A DNA stretch of 64,000 nucleotides from Aquipuribacter sp. SD81 (GTDB taxonomy: Bacteria > Actinomycetota > Actinomycetes > Actinomycetales > JBBAYJ01). The notes under the pieces were generated by a model that was given only the letters and a program-made list of their open reading frames with translations, did not search any database and was not told where the DNA came from. Below, in pieces: positions 26,391-34,419 of the stretch (positions are counted from its first letter, which is position 1; every line of letters starts with the position of its first letter). The stretch lies in contig NZ_JBBAYJ010000009.1 in the NCBI RefSeq assembly GCF_037153975.1, positions 1 through 64,000 on the forward strand, in the 5' to 3' direction. The position numbers and the translations under genes are program-made.

Positions 26391-27410
26391 GTGCTCCAGG
26401 TGCCGGACCCGCCTGCCCCGGGTGACGTCCACGTCGTGGCGCTGCCGCTCACGACCCGCTTCCGCGGCCTGACGGTGCGGGAGACGCTGCTCGTGCGCGG
26501 GCCGTCGGGGTGGGGGGAGTGGGCGGCCTTCGCCGAGTACGACGACGCGGAGGCCACCCGCTGGCTCGCCGCCTGCTACGAGGCGTCGCACGGTGCGTGG
26601 TCGTCGGTGCCGGCCGGCACCCGGGTGCCGGTGAACGCGACGGTCCCCGCCGTCCCGGCCGCCGACGTGCCGGGCGTGCTCGCGCGCTTCCCCGGGTGCA
26701 CCACCGCGAAGGTCAAGGTCGCCGAGCCCGGGCAGAGCCTCGCCGACGACGTCGCGCGGGTCGCGGCGGTGCGGGACGCGCTCGGGCCGTCGGGGTCGGT
26801 CCGCGTCGACGCGAACGCGGGCTGGTCCGACGAGCAGGCGGTCGACGCGCTGCGGGCGCTCGCGGCCTTCGGGCTGGAGTACGCCGAGCAGCCCGTGGCG
26901 GGCGTCGACGGTCTCGCGCGGTTGCGCGTCGCCCTCGCCCGGGCCGGGGTCGACGTGCCGGTCGCGGCGGACGAGGTGGTCCGGCGGGCGTCGGACCCTC
27001 TCGCGGTGGCGCGGGCGGGGGCGGCCGACGTCGTCGTGGTGAAGGCCGCGCCGCTCGGGGGAGTGGCCGCGCTCGTGGCCCTCGCCCGCGAGCTGCGCGA
27101 CGCGTACGGCGTGCTCGTCACGGTGTCCTCGGCGCTGGAGTCCTCGGTCGGCCTCGCGGCCGGTGCGGTGGCCGCCGCGGCGCTCGGCGACGGCCGGGCC
27201 GCTGGGCTCGGAACCGCGGCGCTGCTCGCCGGCGACGTCACGGGCTCCCCGCTGCTGCCGCGCGACGGTGCGGTCGACGTGCGCCGCGTGACGCCGGACG
27301 CCGCGCTGCTCGAGGACCGGGCGGCGCCGCCGGAGCGGCAGGCGTGGTGGCGCGAGCGGCTCGCCCGCGTGCACGGCCTGCTGGCCGCCCAGGGAGGATC
27401 GTCGTCGTGA
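26391..27410 (+). CDS. menC: o-succinylbenzoate synthase
   Basis: 339 residues, enolase superfamily. MenC dehydrates SHCHC to o-succinylbenzoate. The catalytic lysine pair is in TTAKVKVAEPG; metal ligands are Asp in VRVDANAGW, Glu in YAEQPV and Asp in VAADEVV; the second lysine is in VVVKAAPLGG. The GTG start has GAGGAT exactly 6 bases upstream. The stop overlaps menD by 4 bases. Confidence 0.96.
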   Translation: MLQVPDPPAPGDVHVVALPLTTRFRGLTVRETLLVRGPSGWGEWAAFAEYDDAEATRWLAACYEASHGAWSSVPAGTRVPVNATVPAVPAADVPGVLARFPGCTTAKVKVAEPGQSLADDVARVAAVRDALGPSGSVRVDANAGWSDEQAVDALRALAAFGLEYAEQPVAGVDGLARLRVALARAGVDVPVAADEVVRRASDPLAVARAGAADVVVVKAAPLGGVAALVALARELRDAYGVLVTVSSALESSVGLAAGAVAAAALGDGRAAGLGTAALLAGDVTGSPLLPRDGAVDVRRVTPDAALLEDRAAPPERQAWWRERLARVHGLLAAQGGSSS

Positions 27411-29044
27411 GCACCGCGACCGACGCCGCCCGCAGCATCGTGCAGGGGCTCGTCGACGCCGGCGTCGAGCACGTCGTGCTGTGCCCGGGCTCCCGCTCTG
27501 CACCGCTCGCGTACGCGCTCGCCGCCGCCGACGAGGCCGGGCTGGTGCAGGTGCACGTGCGCATCGACGAGCGCTCGGCCGGCTTCACCGCGCTCGGCGT
27601 CGGCAAGGCCAGCGGCATCGCGGCGGTCGTGACCACGTCGGGGACGGCGGTGGCGAACCTGCTCCCCGCGGTGTGGGAGGCGCACCACTCCCAGGTCCCG
27701 CTCCTGCTGCTCACCGCCGACCGGCCGCGCCGCCTGCGCGGCACGTGGGCGAACCAGACGACGCCGCTGCAGGCAGGCGTGTTCGCCGAGGCGGCGCTCG
27801 AGGCACTCGACGTGGAGGCGTCGGAGGGCGTGGACCTGCGGGCGGTGGTCGTCCGGCTCGTGGGGGCAGCCTGGGGGCATACCGGCGTGAGCGGACCCGT
27901 CCACCTCGACGTCGGGTTCGACGACCCGCTCGTGCCGGAGGAGACGACGTGGGCGCCGCACGAGCCCCGCAGCGGGCCCGGGTCGCCGTGGCGACCCGTC
28001 GAGACGACTGCGGTGCCCGGCGAGGGGACGCTGCTCGTCGCGGGGGACGGGGCCGGGACCTTGGCGCCCCTCGTGGAAGCGGCCGGGACCCCGTGGTGCG
28101 TGGAGCCGTCCGCGGGACTCGCCCCCCTGCCGGGGGCGGTGGCCGCCGGGCGGGTCCTGCTCGGGCTGGACGCCCTCGGCGGCCGGGTCCGACGCGTCCT
28201 GGTCGCCGGGCGGCCCTCCCTCACGCGACCAGTCAGCCGTCTGCTCGCCCGGGAGGACGTCGAGGTCGTGCTCGTCGGCCGCCACGCGGCCCTGCCCGGG
28301 CCGGGGCGTGAGGTGCAGCGCCTCGACGCCGTCGCCGTCGCCACGGCCGGCGGTTGGCGTGAGGGGTGGCAGCGGGCCGGCCGGGCGGCGCTCGGCGCCG
28401 TCCACGCTGTGCTCGACCGGAGCCCGGCGCTGGCCGGTCCGCACGTCGCCCGGACCGTCGCGGCCGCCCGGTCCGCCTGGTCGCCGGCGGAACCGTGGCT
28501 CTTCGTCGGGGCGAGCAGCATCGTCCGGGACCTCGACCTCGTGCTCGACCACACCGTCCCGGCACCGCGCGTACACGCGTCCCGAGGCCTCGCGGGCATC
28601 GACGGGTCGCTGTCGACCGCCGGCGGCCTCGCGCTCGGGGGTGGCGCACCGGTCCGCGCCCTCGTCGGGGACCTCACCTTCCTGCACGACACGAACGGCC
28701 TGCTCGTCGGTCCGACCGAGGCGCGTCCGCCCGTCCAGGTGGTCGTGGCCAACGACGACGGCGGCAGCATCTTCGGGCTGCTCGAGCACGGCGAGGACCG
28801 CTACGCCGGCGTCCACGAGCGGTACTTCGCGACCCCGCACGGCGTGGACCTCGCCGCGCTCTGCCGTGCGCACGGCGTGCCGCACCGGCTCGTCACGACC
28901 GAGGCCGAGCTGGGCGACGCGCTCGCGGCGTGGGACGGCGGCGCCATGGAGGTCGTCGAGGCGCGCACCGCCCGTCGCGGCGCCCGCGCGCTGCAGGCCG
29001 AGGTCGCGCGTGCCGCCCGAGAGGCCGCGCTCGCGGCGCTCTGA
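27407..29044 (+). CDS. menD: SEPHCHC synthase (2-succinyl-5-enolpyruvyl-6-hydroxy-3-cyclohexene-1-carboxylate synthase)
   Basis: 545 residues. MenD is a thiamine diphosphate enzyme that joins isochorismate and 2-oxoglutarate. Visible landmarks: HVVLCPGSRSAPLAYAL near the N-terminus, IDERSAGFTALG with the catalytic Glu, TTSGTAVANLLPAV, LTADRPRRLRGTWANQT, and the C-terminal diphosphate-binding segment VVANDDGGSIFGLLEHG. The GTG at 27407 overlaps the menC stop by 4 bases; longer upstream frame belongs to menC. Confidence 0.97.
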   Translation: MSTATDAARSIVQGLVDAGVEHVVLCPGSRSAPLAYALAAADEAGLVQVHVRIDERSAGFTALGVGKASGIAAVVTTSGTAVANLLPAVWEAHHSQVPLLLLTADRPRRLRGTWANQTTPLQAGVFAEAALEALDVEASEGVDLRAVVVRLVGAAWGHTGVSGPVHLDVGFDDPLVPEETTWAPHEPRSGPGSPWRPVETTAVPGEGTLLVAGDGAGTLAPLVEAAGTPWCVEPSAGLAPLPGAVAAGRVLLGLDALGGRVRRVLVAGRPSLTRPVSRLLAREDVEVVLVGRHAALPGPGREVQRLDAVAVATAGGWREGWQRAGRAALGAVHAVLDRSPALAGPHVARTVAAARSAWSPAEPWLFVGASSIVRDLDLVLDHTVPAPRVHASRGLAGIDGSLSTAGGLALGGGAPVRALVGDLTFLHDTNGLLVGPTEARPPVQVVVANDDGGSIFGLLEHGEDRYAGVHERYFATPHGVDLAALCRAHGVPHRLVTTEAELGDALAAWDGGAMEVVEARTARRGARALQAEVARAAREAALAAL

Positions 29045-29145
29045 GCGGCCACGACGACACACCGGAGGCCCCTGAGCGCACGCAAGGCCGACGAGAGGCG
29101 CTCGCTTGTGTGGCTGTGGCCGAGGCGGGGCCGGCCGACCTGGCC

Positions 29146-30159
29146 TCAGCGGGACGGGGCGGGCCCCGTCGTGCCGCGGACGATGAGCTCCGGGGCGAAC
29201 AGGTACTCCGTCGTCGGGTGCTGCCCGGTCCGCAGCTGCTCGACGAGCGCCGTGATCGCGACCGAGGCCATGTCGCTCACCGGCTGGCGCAGCGACGTGA
29301 GCGGGGGGTCCATGAACGCGTTGACCGGGGAGTCGTCGAAACCGATGACGGACACGTCGTCCGGGATGGACAGCCCCATCGCGCGGGCCGCGCGGATCAC
29401 GCCGAGCGCCATGGGGTCCGACGCGCACACGATCCCCGTCGCGCCCGCCTCGATGAGCCGCCGGCCCGTCGCCTGCCCGCCCTCGATGGTGAAGAGAGAG
29501 TGCTCGACGAGGCCGGTCACCTCGCCGTCGCGACCGCGGCGGTCCTCCACCAGCCGCTGCATCGCCTCGACCTTGCGCACCACCGGGGTGTACCGCTCGG
29601 GGCCGACCGCCAGCCCGATCGTCCGGTGCCCGAGCGTCACGAGGTGCTGCACCGCCATCTCGACAGCGCTCGCGTCGTCGACGGCGAGGAAGGTCGCGTC
29701 GAGGTCCGGCACGAACCCGTTGACGAGCACGAGCGGCACCCCGAGGCGGCGCAGCCGCAGGTAGCGGTCCGGCGAGGACTTCGTGTCCGCGTGCATGCCG
29801 TTGACCACGACGAGCCCGGCCATCTGGCGCCCCAGCATGAGCTCGATCCACTCGTCCTCGCTCACGCCGGGGGTGAACTGCGAGCCGACGATCGGCGTGT
29901 AGCCCTGCTGCACGAGCAGCGTCTGCATGCGCTGCACGAAGGCCGGGAAGACGGGGTTGTCGAGCTCCGGCACGACGAGGCCGACCACGTCGGTGTCGAT
30001 GCCGGTGCTGCGCCGGCTCGCGACGTAGCCGGCGGCCTCCGCGGCGGCCAGGACGCGCTGCCGGACGGCGTCGCTCACGCCGTTCTTGCCCCGCAGGGCG
30101 CGGCTCACGGTCGCCGGGCTCACCCCCACCTCGGCTGCGAGGACGTCCAGCGTGGTCAT
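29146..30159 (-). CDS. LacI family transcriptional regulator (likely of the mal operon)
   Basis: 337 residues from the ATG at 30159. The N-terminal DNA-binding helix-turn-helix reads TLDVLAAEVGVSPATVSRAL, followed by the hinge region GYVASRRS. A periplasmic-binding-type sugar domain follows. It is divergent from malE, and the shared 176-base gap holds several CTTGC/GCAAG half-sites, so it probably represses the maltodextrin operon. CAGGCT lies 6 bases before the ATG. The longer open frame upstream of 30159 has no HTH-like content and lies in the control region. Confidence 0.94.
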   Translation of the reverse strand: MTTLDVLAAEVGVSPATVSRALRGKNGVSDAVRQRVLAAAEAAGYVASRRSTGIDTDVVGLVVPELDNPVFPAFVQRMQTLLVQQGYTPIVGSQFTPGVSEDEWIELMLGRQMAGLVVVNGMHADTKSSPDRYLRLRRLGVPLVLVNGFVPDLDATFLAVDDASAVEMAVQHLVTLGHRTIGLAVGPERYTPVVRKVEAMQRLVEDRRGRDGEVTGLVEHSLFTIEGGQATGRRLIEAGATGIVCASDPMALGVIRAARAMGLSIPDDVSVIGFDDSPVNAFMDPPLTSLRQPVSDMASVAITALVEQLRTGQHPTTEYLFAPELIVRGTTGPAPSR

Positions 30160-30244
30160 AAGGCGAGCCTGGCACCGAATGCAACACGGCCGCAAGGACT
30201 TGAGTGACGATCGTAAAGAAGGGGTAACGAGTCGCAACGAGTCT

Positions 30245-30285
30245 CGCAAGAAGTCTTCCGATCTTGCGCAAGGCCTTGCTACTGT
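30245..30285 (+). promoter_or_regulatory. malE promoter with overlapping LacI-type operators
   Basis: CTTGCGCAAG (30263-30272) and GCAAGGCCTTGC (30268-30279) are perfect palindromes that overlap. A further CGCAAG lies at 30245-30250 and another at 30191-30196. A TACTGT hexamer (30280-30285) can act as -10, with a weak -35 TTCCGA at 30256-30261. The operators would lie between -35 and -10, a repressing position. Confidence 0.55.
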
Positions 30286-30335
30286 CCGCGCCAGCCGCTC
30301 GAGCGACGGGCGGGCCGACAGAAGGAGAGACACCG

Positions 30336-31673
30336 ATGCGACGACGCATCTCCATCGCCGCGATGGTGGCCGGTCTCGCGCTCGTGGCTACCGCCTGCGG
30401 CGGCGGCGACGGCAGCGACGAGGCGACGGCCGCGGCGCCCGAGCCCACCACCGAGGACAGCGCCGCGCCGAGCGAGGCGGCGAGCGAGCCGGCGGCCGAG
30501 CCGTCCGCCGAGGGCAGCGAGGCGCCGATCGAGCGCGCCGACGCCGACCTCGTCATCTGGACCGACGACACCCGCGCCCCGATCCTGCAGGAGATCGGCG
30601 ACGACTTCGGCGCCGCCGAGGGCCTCACGGTCGCCGTGCAGCAGCTCGACTTCGGCGCCATCCGCGACAACCTCATCTCGCGCGGTCCCGTCGGCGAGGG
30701 CCCCGACATCATCGTCGGCGCCCACGACTGGCTCGGTCAGCTCGTCACCAACGGCGCGGTCGCGCCGCTGGAGCTCGGCGACGCCGAGGGCGACTTCCAG
30801 GACGTCGCCGTCGAGGCGCTGTCCTACGAGGGCGTGACGTACGGCCTGCCCTACGCCGTGGAGAACGTCGCCCTGTTCCGGAACACCGAGCTCGCCCCCG
30901 AGGCGCCGGCCGACTTCCAGGCGATGCTCGACGAGGGCCAGGCGCTCGTCGACGCCGGCGAGGCGGACCTGCCGCTCGCGCTGCAGGTCGGCGACGCGGG
31001 CGACGTCTACCACTTCTACCCGATCCAGACCTCGTTCGGCTCGCAGATCTTCGGCCAGAACGACGACGGCTCGTACAACGCCGACGACCTGCAGATCGAC
31101 AACGAGGGCGGCATCGCCTTCGCCGAGCAGCTGGCCGAGTGGGGGCAGTCCGGCGTGCTGAACGCCGACGTCACCTTCGACATCGCGCAGGAGGCCTTCG
31201 CCAACGGCCGCGCCCCGTACGCGATCAGCGGCCCGTGGAACGTCGAGCCCTTCCAGGCCGGCGGCGTCGACTTCGTCGTCGAGGAGATCCCGTCCGCGGG
31301 CGGCGAGCCGGCCGTGCCGTTCGTCGGCGTCCAGGGCTTCATGGTGTCGGCCTACGCCGAGAACCCCCTCGTCGCCAACGACTTCGTCCTCAACTACCTC
31401 GGTACCGAGGACGTCGCCCGTGAGCTCTACGAGACCGGCCAGCGCCCGCCCGCCTACCAGTCGGTCTTCGACGAGGTGTCCTCGGACCCGATCATCGCCG
31501 GGTTCGGCGAGTACGGCGCCACCGGCCAGCCGCTGCCCAACATCCCCGCGATGGACAGCGTCTGGGGCGACTACGGCAACGCCCAGCGCGACATCCTGCT
31601 CGGCAACGGCGAGCCGGCCACGCTCGTGACGGACGCCGCCGAGCGCATCCGCGCGGCCATCTCCGCCCGCTGA
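30336..31673 (+). CDS. malE: Maltodextrin-type ABC transporter substrate-binding lipoprotein
   Basis: 445 residues. A lipoprotein signal peptide ends in the lipobox LVATAC. A low-complexity acidic linker (about residues 30-70, rich in A, E, S, P) tethers the binding domain. The domain matches family 1 sugar-binding proteins (DLVIWTDD, GPDIIVGAHDWLG, YGLPYAVENVALFRN, AYAISGPWNV). The operon context (two MalFG-type permeases and an amylase) points to maltose or maltodextrins. The ATG is preceded by GAAGGAGAG. No ATPase gene is present; a shared MsiK-type ATPase elsewhere is expected. Confidence 0.92.
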   Translation: MRRRISIAAMVAGLALVATACGGGDGSDEATAAAPEPTTEDSAAPSEAASEPAAEPSAEGSEAPIERADADLVIWTDDTRAPILQEIGDDFGAAEGLTVAVQQLDFGAIRDNLISRGPVGEGPDIIVGAHDWLGQLVTNGAVAPLELGDAEGDFQDVAVEALSYEGVTYGLPYAVENVALFRNTELAPEAPADFQAMLDEGQALVDAGEADLPLALQVGDAGDVYHFYPIQTSFGSQIFGQNDDGSYNADDLQIDNEGGIAFAEQLAEWGQSGVLNADVTFDIAQEAFANGRAPYAISGPWNVEPFQAGGVDFVVEEIPSAGGEPAVPFVGVQGFMVSAYAENPLVANDFVLNYLGTEDVARELYETGQRPPAYQSVFDEVSSDPIIAGFGEYGATGQPLPNIPAMDSVWGDYGNAQRDILLGNGEPATLVTDAAERIRAAISAR

Positions 31674-31684
31674 GCCGCTGCGGT

Positions 31685-31706
31685 GCGGCGCCCGCCCGGG
31701 CGCCGC
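31685..31706 (+). promoter_or_regulatory. First intercistronic hairpin, malE-malF
   Basis: GCGGCGCCCG and CGGGCGCCGC form a perfect inverted repeat only 11 bases after the malE stop. It probably protects or ends most malE transcripts, so that the binding protein is made in excess of the permeases. Confidence 0.5.
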
Positions 31707-31723
31707 GCCGCACGTCCCACGCT

Positions 31724-31755
31724 CCCCGGGGCCGGGCCCGCGCCCGGCCCCGGGG
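31724..31755 (+). promoter_or_regulatory. Second intercistronic hairpin, malE-malF
   Basis: Arms CCCCGGGGCCGGGC and GCCCGGCCCCGGGG, 14 bases, perfect, with a 4-base loop CCGC. It is the strongest hairpin in the operon and lies 55 bases before malF. Attenuation or mRNA stabilisation is the likely role. Confidence 0.55.
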
Positions 31756-31810
31756 CACCACCCGCCCGGAACCACCAGGACCGACCCCCCTCGACGACGC
31801 GGAGGCCGCG

Positions 31811-33559
31811 GTGTCCAGCACGCTCACGTCCGACCGGCTGCAGGGCGACCCGCCCGGCGCGCCCCCTCCAGCCGAGCCCCCCGTGCCCGCGGGCCGCCCC
31901 CGGCGCACGCCCGGGTTCCTCGCGGCGCTGCTGCTCAAGACGCTGTTCATGGCCGTGCTCAACGCGGTCGGCGTCTTCGCGCTCTTCGTGAGCTTCGGGG
32001 CGCAGAACTGGGGCTTCTTCGTCTTCCTGCTGGTCTCGCTCGTCGCCGCCGACGTCGTGTACTTCAGCAGGCGGCTCGTGCCCGCGAAGTACCTGTTCCC
32101 CGGGCTGTTCTTCCTGCTCGTCTTCCAGATCTTCGTCGTCGCCTACACGGTGTTCATCAGCTTCACGAACTTCGGCGACGCCCACACCATCAACCAGACG
32201 CAGGCGCGCGAGCAGATCCTCGCCGTGTCCGAGCAGCGCGTCCCCGACAGCGCCGCCTACGACCTCACCGTGGTGGCCCGGGAGGGCCGGGCGGCGCCGC
32301 CGGTCGAGGAGGGCGCCGGGGACGACCCGGCCGCCCAGCCGGGGGTGGACGAGGGGGATCAGGCGGTCGAGGAGGACGCGGCGCCCGAGGAGGAGCTCGC
32401 CTTCCTGCTGACCGGGCCGGACGGGGTCGTCAGCCTCGGCACCAGCGAGGGCCTGCAGGAGGTCGACCCCGACGCCGTCACGCTCGAGGGCGACGTCGCC
32501 ACCGCGCTGGAGGGGTGGGAGTCGCTCGCCCTGGGCGACCTCGCGGACCGGCAGCAGGCCGTCGTCGGCTTCCGCGTGCCGCTCGCCGACGAGGAGAACC
32601 CGGACGCCGGGAGTCTGCGCACGCAGGACGGCCGGGTCGCGTACGTCTTCCGCCCGCTCCTGGAGTGGGACGAGACGCGCGACGTGCTCGTCGACACGCG
32701 GGACGGCACCGAGTACGCCGCCGACCAGTCCGTGGGCTTCTACGTCGCCGAGGACGGCACGGAGCTGGCGCCCGGCTGGCGCGTCGGCGTGGGCCTCGAC
32801 AACTACTCGCGCGTCTTCAACGACGACCGGCTGTCGACCCTGCTGCTGGGGACGGCGGTGTGGTCCTTCGCCTTCGCCGGCATCTCGGTCGCCTCGACGT
32901 TCTTCCTCGGGGTGCTGCTCGCCATCATCTTCGACAACCCGCGGATGCGCGGCCGCAGGCTCTACCGCTCGCTGTTCATCCTCCCGTACGCGGCACCGAG
33001 CTTCATGTCGATGCTGCTGTGGGCGGGCTTCCTCAACCCGAGCTTCGGCTACGTCAACCAGGTGCTCCTGGGCGGGGCCGAGATCGGCTGGCTCACCGAC
33101 CCGTGGCTCGCGCGCTTCAGCGTCCTGCTCGTCAACCTGTGGCTCGGCTTCCCCTACATGTTCCTCGTGTGCACCGGGGCGCTGCAGAGCATCCCGGGCG
33201 ACGTGAAGGAGGCGGCGCGCGTCGACGGCGCCGGTGCCTTCCGCATCTTCCGCAGCATCACGCTGCCGCTGCTCATGGTGAGCGTCGCACCGCTGCTCAT
33301 CGCGAGCTTCGCCTTCAACTTCAACAACTTCACGCTCATCTACTTCGTCACCGGCGGCGGGCCGAACATCCCCGAGGCGCCCATCAGCCTCGGCTCCACC
33401 GACCTGCTCATCCACGTCGTCTACACGCTCGGCTTCGAGAGCGGTGGCGGCCAGCAGTGGGGCTTCGCCACCGCCTTGAGCGTGCTCATCTTCTTCGTCG
33501 TCGCGGGGATCTCCGCCGTCAGCTTCCGGCAGACCCGCGCCCTCGAGGACATCAACTGA
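31811..33559 (+). CDS. malF: Maltodextrin ABC transporter permease MalF
   Basis: 582 residues. About eight transmembrane segments. After the third to fourth segment comes a large periplasmic loop (about residues 120-340), as in MalF, but here it carries an acidic insertion (about residues 165-195, many E and D). The permease EAA motif is KEAARVDGAGAFRIFRSITL near residue 465, where it contacts the ATPase. The GTG at 31811 follows GGAGGCCGCG. The next gene malG starts 11 bases after the stop. Confidence 0.94.
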   Translation: MSSTLTSDRLQGDPPGAPPPAEPPVPAGRPRRTPGFLAALLLKTLFMAVLNAVGVFALFVSFGAQNWGFFVFLLVSLVAADVVYFSRRLVPAKYLFPGLFFLLVFQIFVVAYTVFISFTNFGDAHTINQTQAREQILAVSEQRVPDSAAYDLTVVAREGRAAPPVEEGAGDDPAAQPGVDEGDQAVEEDAAPEEELAFLLTGPDGVVSLGTSEGLQEVDPDAVTLEGDVATALEGWESLALGDLADRQQAVVGFRVPLADEENPDAGSLRTQDGRVAYVFRPLLEWDETRDVLVDTRDGTEYAADQSVGFYVAEDGTELAPGWRVGVGLDNYSRVFNDDRLSTLLLGTAVWSFAFAGISVASTFFLGVLLAIIFDNPRMRGRRLYRSLFILPYAAPSFMSMLLWAGFLNPSFGYVNQVLLGGAEIGWLTDPWLARFSVLLVNLWLGFPYMFLVCTGALQSIPGDVKEAARVDGAGAFRIFRSITLPLLMVSVAPLLIASFAFNFNNFTLIYFVTGGGPNIPEAPISLGSTDLLIHVVYTLGFESGGGQQWGFATALSVLIFFVVAGISAVSFRQTRALEDIN

Positions 33560-33570
33560 GGAGCGAGGAC

Positions 33571-34419
33571 ATGACCAAGTGGTTCACCGACACCGGCTGG
33601 CGGCACCTCGTCGCCCTCGCCGTGCTCGTCTTCGCGCTCTTCCCGATCGTCTTCGTCATCAGCGCGTCGTTCAACCCCGTCGGCACGCTGACGGCGAGCA
33701 ACGACCTGTTCAGCGAGCTCAGCACCGAGAACTACGTCGCGCTGTTCAACACGCCCGTGTACCCGTTCCCCAGCTGGTTCCTCAACACGATGTTCGTCGC
33801 GGTCGCGACCGCCGTGCTGCAGGTCTTCGTCGCGTGCCTCGCCGCGTACGCCTTCAGCCGGTTCCGCTTCGCCGGGCGCCGCATCGGCCTGCTCGGCCTG
33901 CTCCTCATCCAGATGTTCCCGCAGATCCTCGCGGCGGTCGCGATCTTCCTGCTCGTCTTCGAGATCGGGCAGCTGTTCCCCGCCCTCGGGCTCGGCTCGA
34001 CCCTCGGGCTCGTGCTCGTGTACATGGGCGGCGCGCTCGGCGTCTCGACGTTCCTCATCAAGGGCTTCTTCGACACCGTGCCCAAGGAGCTCGACGAGGC
34101 GATGAAGGTCGACGGCGCGAGCCACGCGCGCGTGTTCTTCGGCATGATCCTGCCGCTGTCCGCGCCCGTGCTGGCCGTCGTCGTGCTGCTCGCGTTCATC
34201 ACGACGCTCAACGAGTTCCTCGTCGCGAGCATCATCCTCACCGCCCCGCGCGACCAGACCCTCGCCGTCGGCCTCTACCAGCTCGTCTCGAGCCAGCTGA
34301 ACGCGCAGTGGGGCTTCTTCGCCGCCGGCTCGCTGCTCGGCGCCATCCCCGCGGTGCTGCTGTTCCTGTGGCTGCAGAAGTACGTCGTCTCCGGGCTGAC
34401 GGCCGGGTCGGTCAAGTGA
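33571..34419 (+). CDS. malG: Maltodextrin ABC transporter permease MalG
   Basis: 282 residues and six transmembrane segments. The EAA motif PKELDEAMKVDGASHARVFF lies near residue 175. The C-terminal ATPase-facing end LFLWLQKYVVSGLTAGSVK is typical of MalG. The ATG is preceded by GAGGAGCGAGGAC. The stop overlaps the amylase GTG by 4 bases. Confidence 0.96.
   Translation: MTKWFTDTGWRHLVALAVLVFALFPIVFVISASFNPVGTLTASNDLFSELSTENYVALFNTPVYPFPSWFLNTMFVAVATAVLQVFVACLAAYAFSRFRFAGRRIGLLGLLLIQMFPQILAAVAIFLLVFEIGQLFPALGLGSTLGLVLVYMGGALGVSTFLIKGFFDTVPKELDEAMKVDGASHARVFFGMILPLSAPVLAVVVLLAFITTLNEFLVASIILTAPRDQTLAVGLYQLVSSQLNAQWGFFAAGSLLGAIPAVLLFLWLQKYVVSGLTAGSVK

Noticed and set aside
29045-29145. Terminator between menD and lacI
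   Set aside because: CACGCAAG and CTTGTGTG can pair but with a mismatch and a long loop; too weak to report as a feature.
26576-30712. A 1378-codon minus-strand frame across menC, menD and the lacI region
   Set aside because: It is antisense to menC and menD, has no recognisable domain, and runs in a different frame from the LacI gene.
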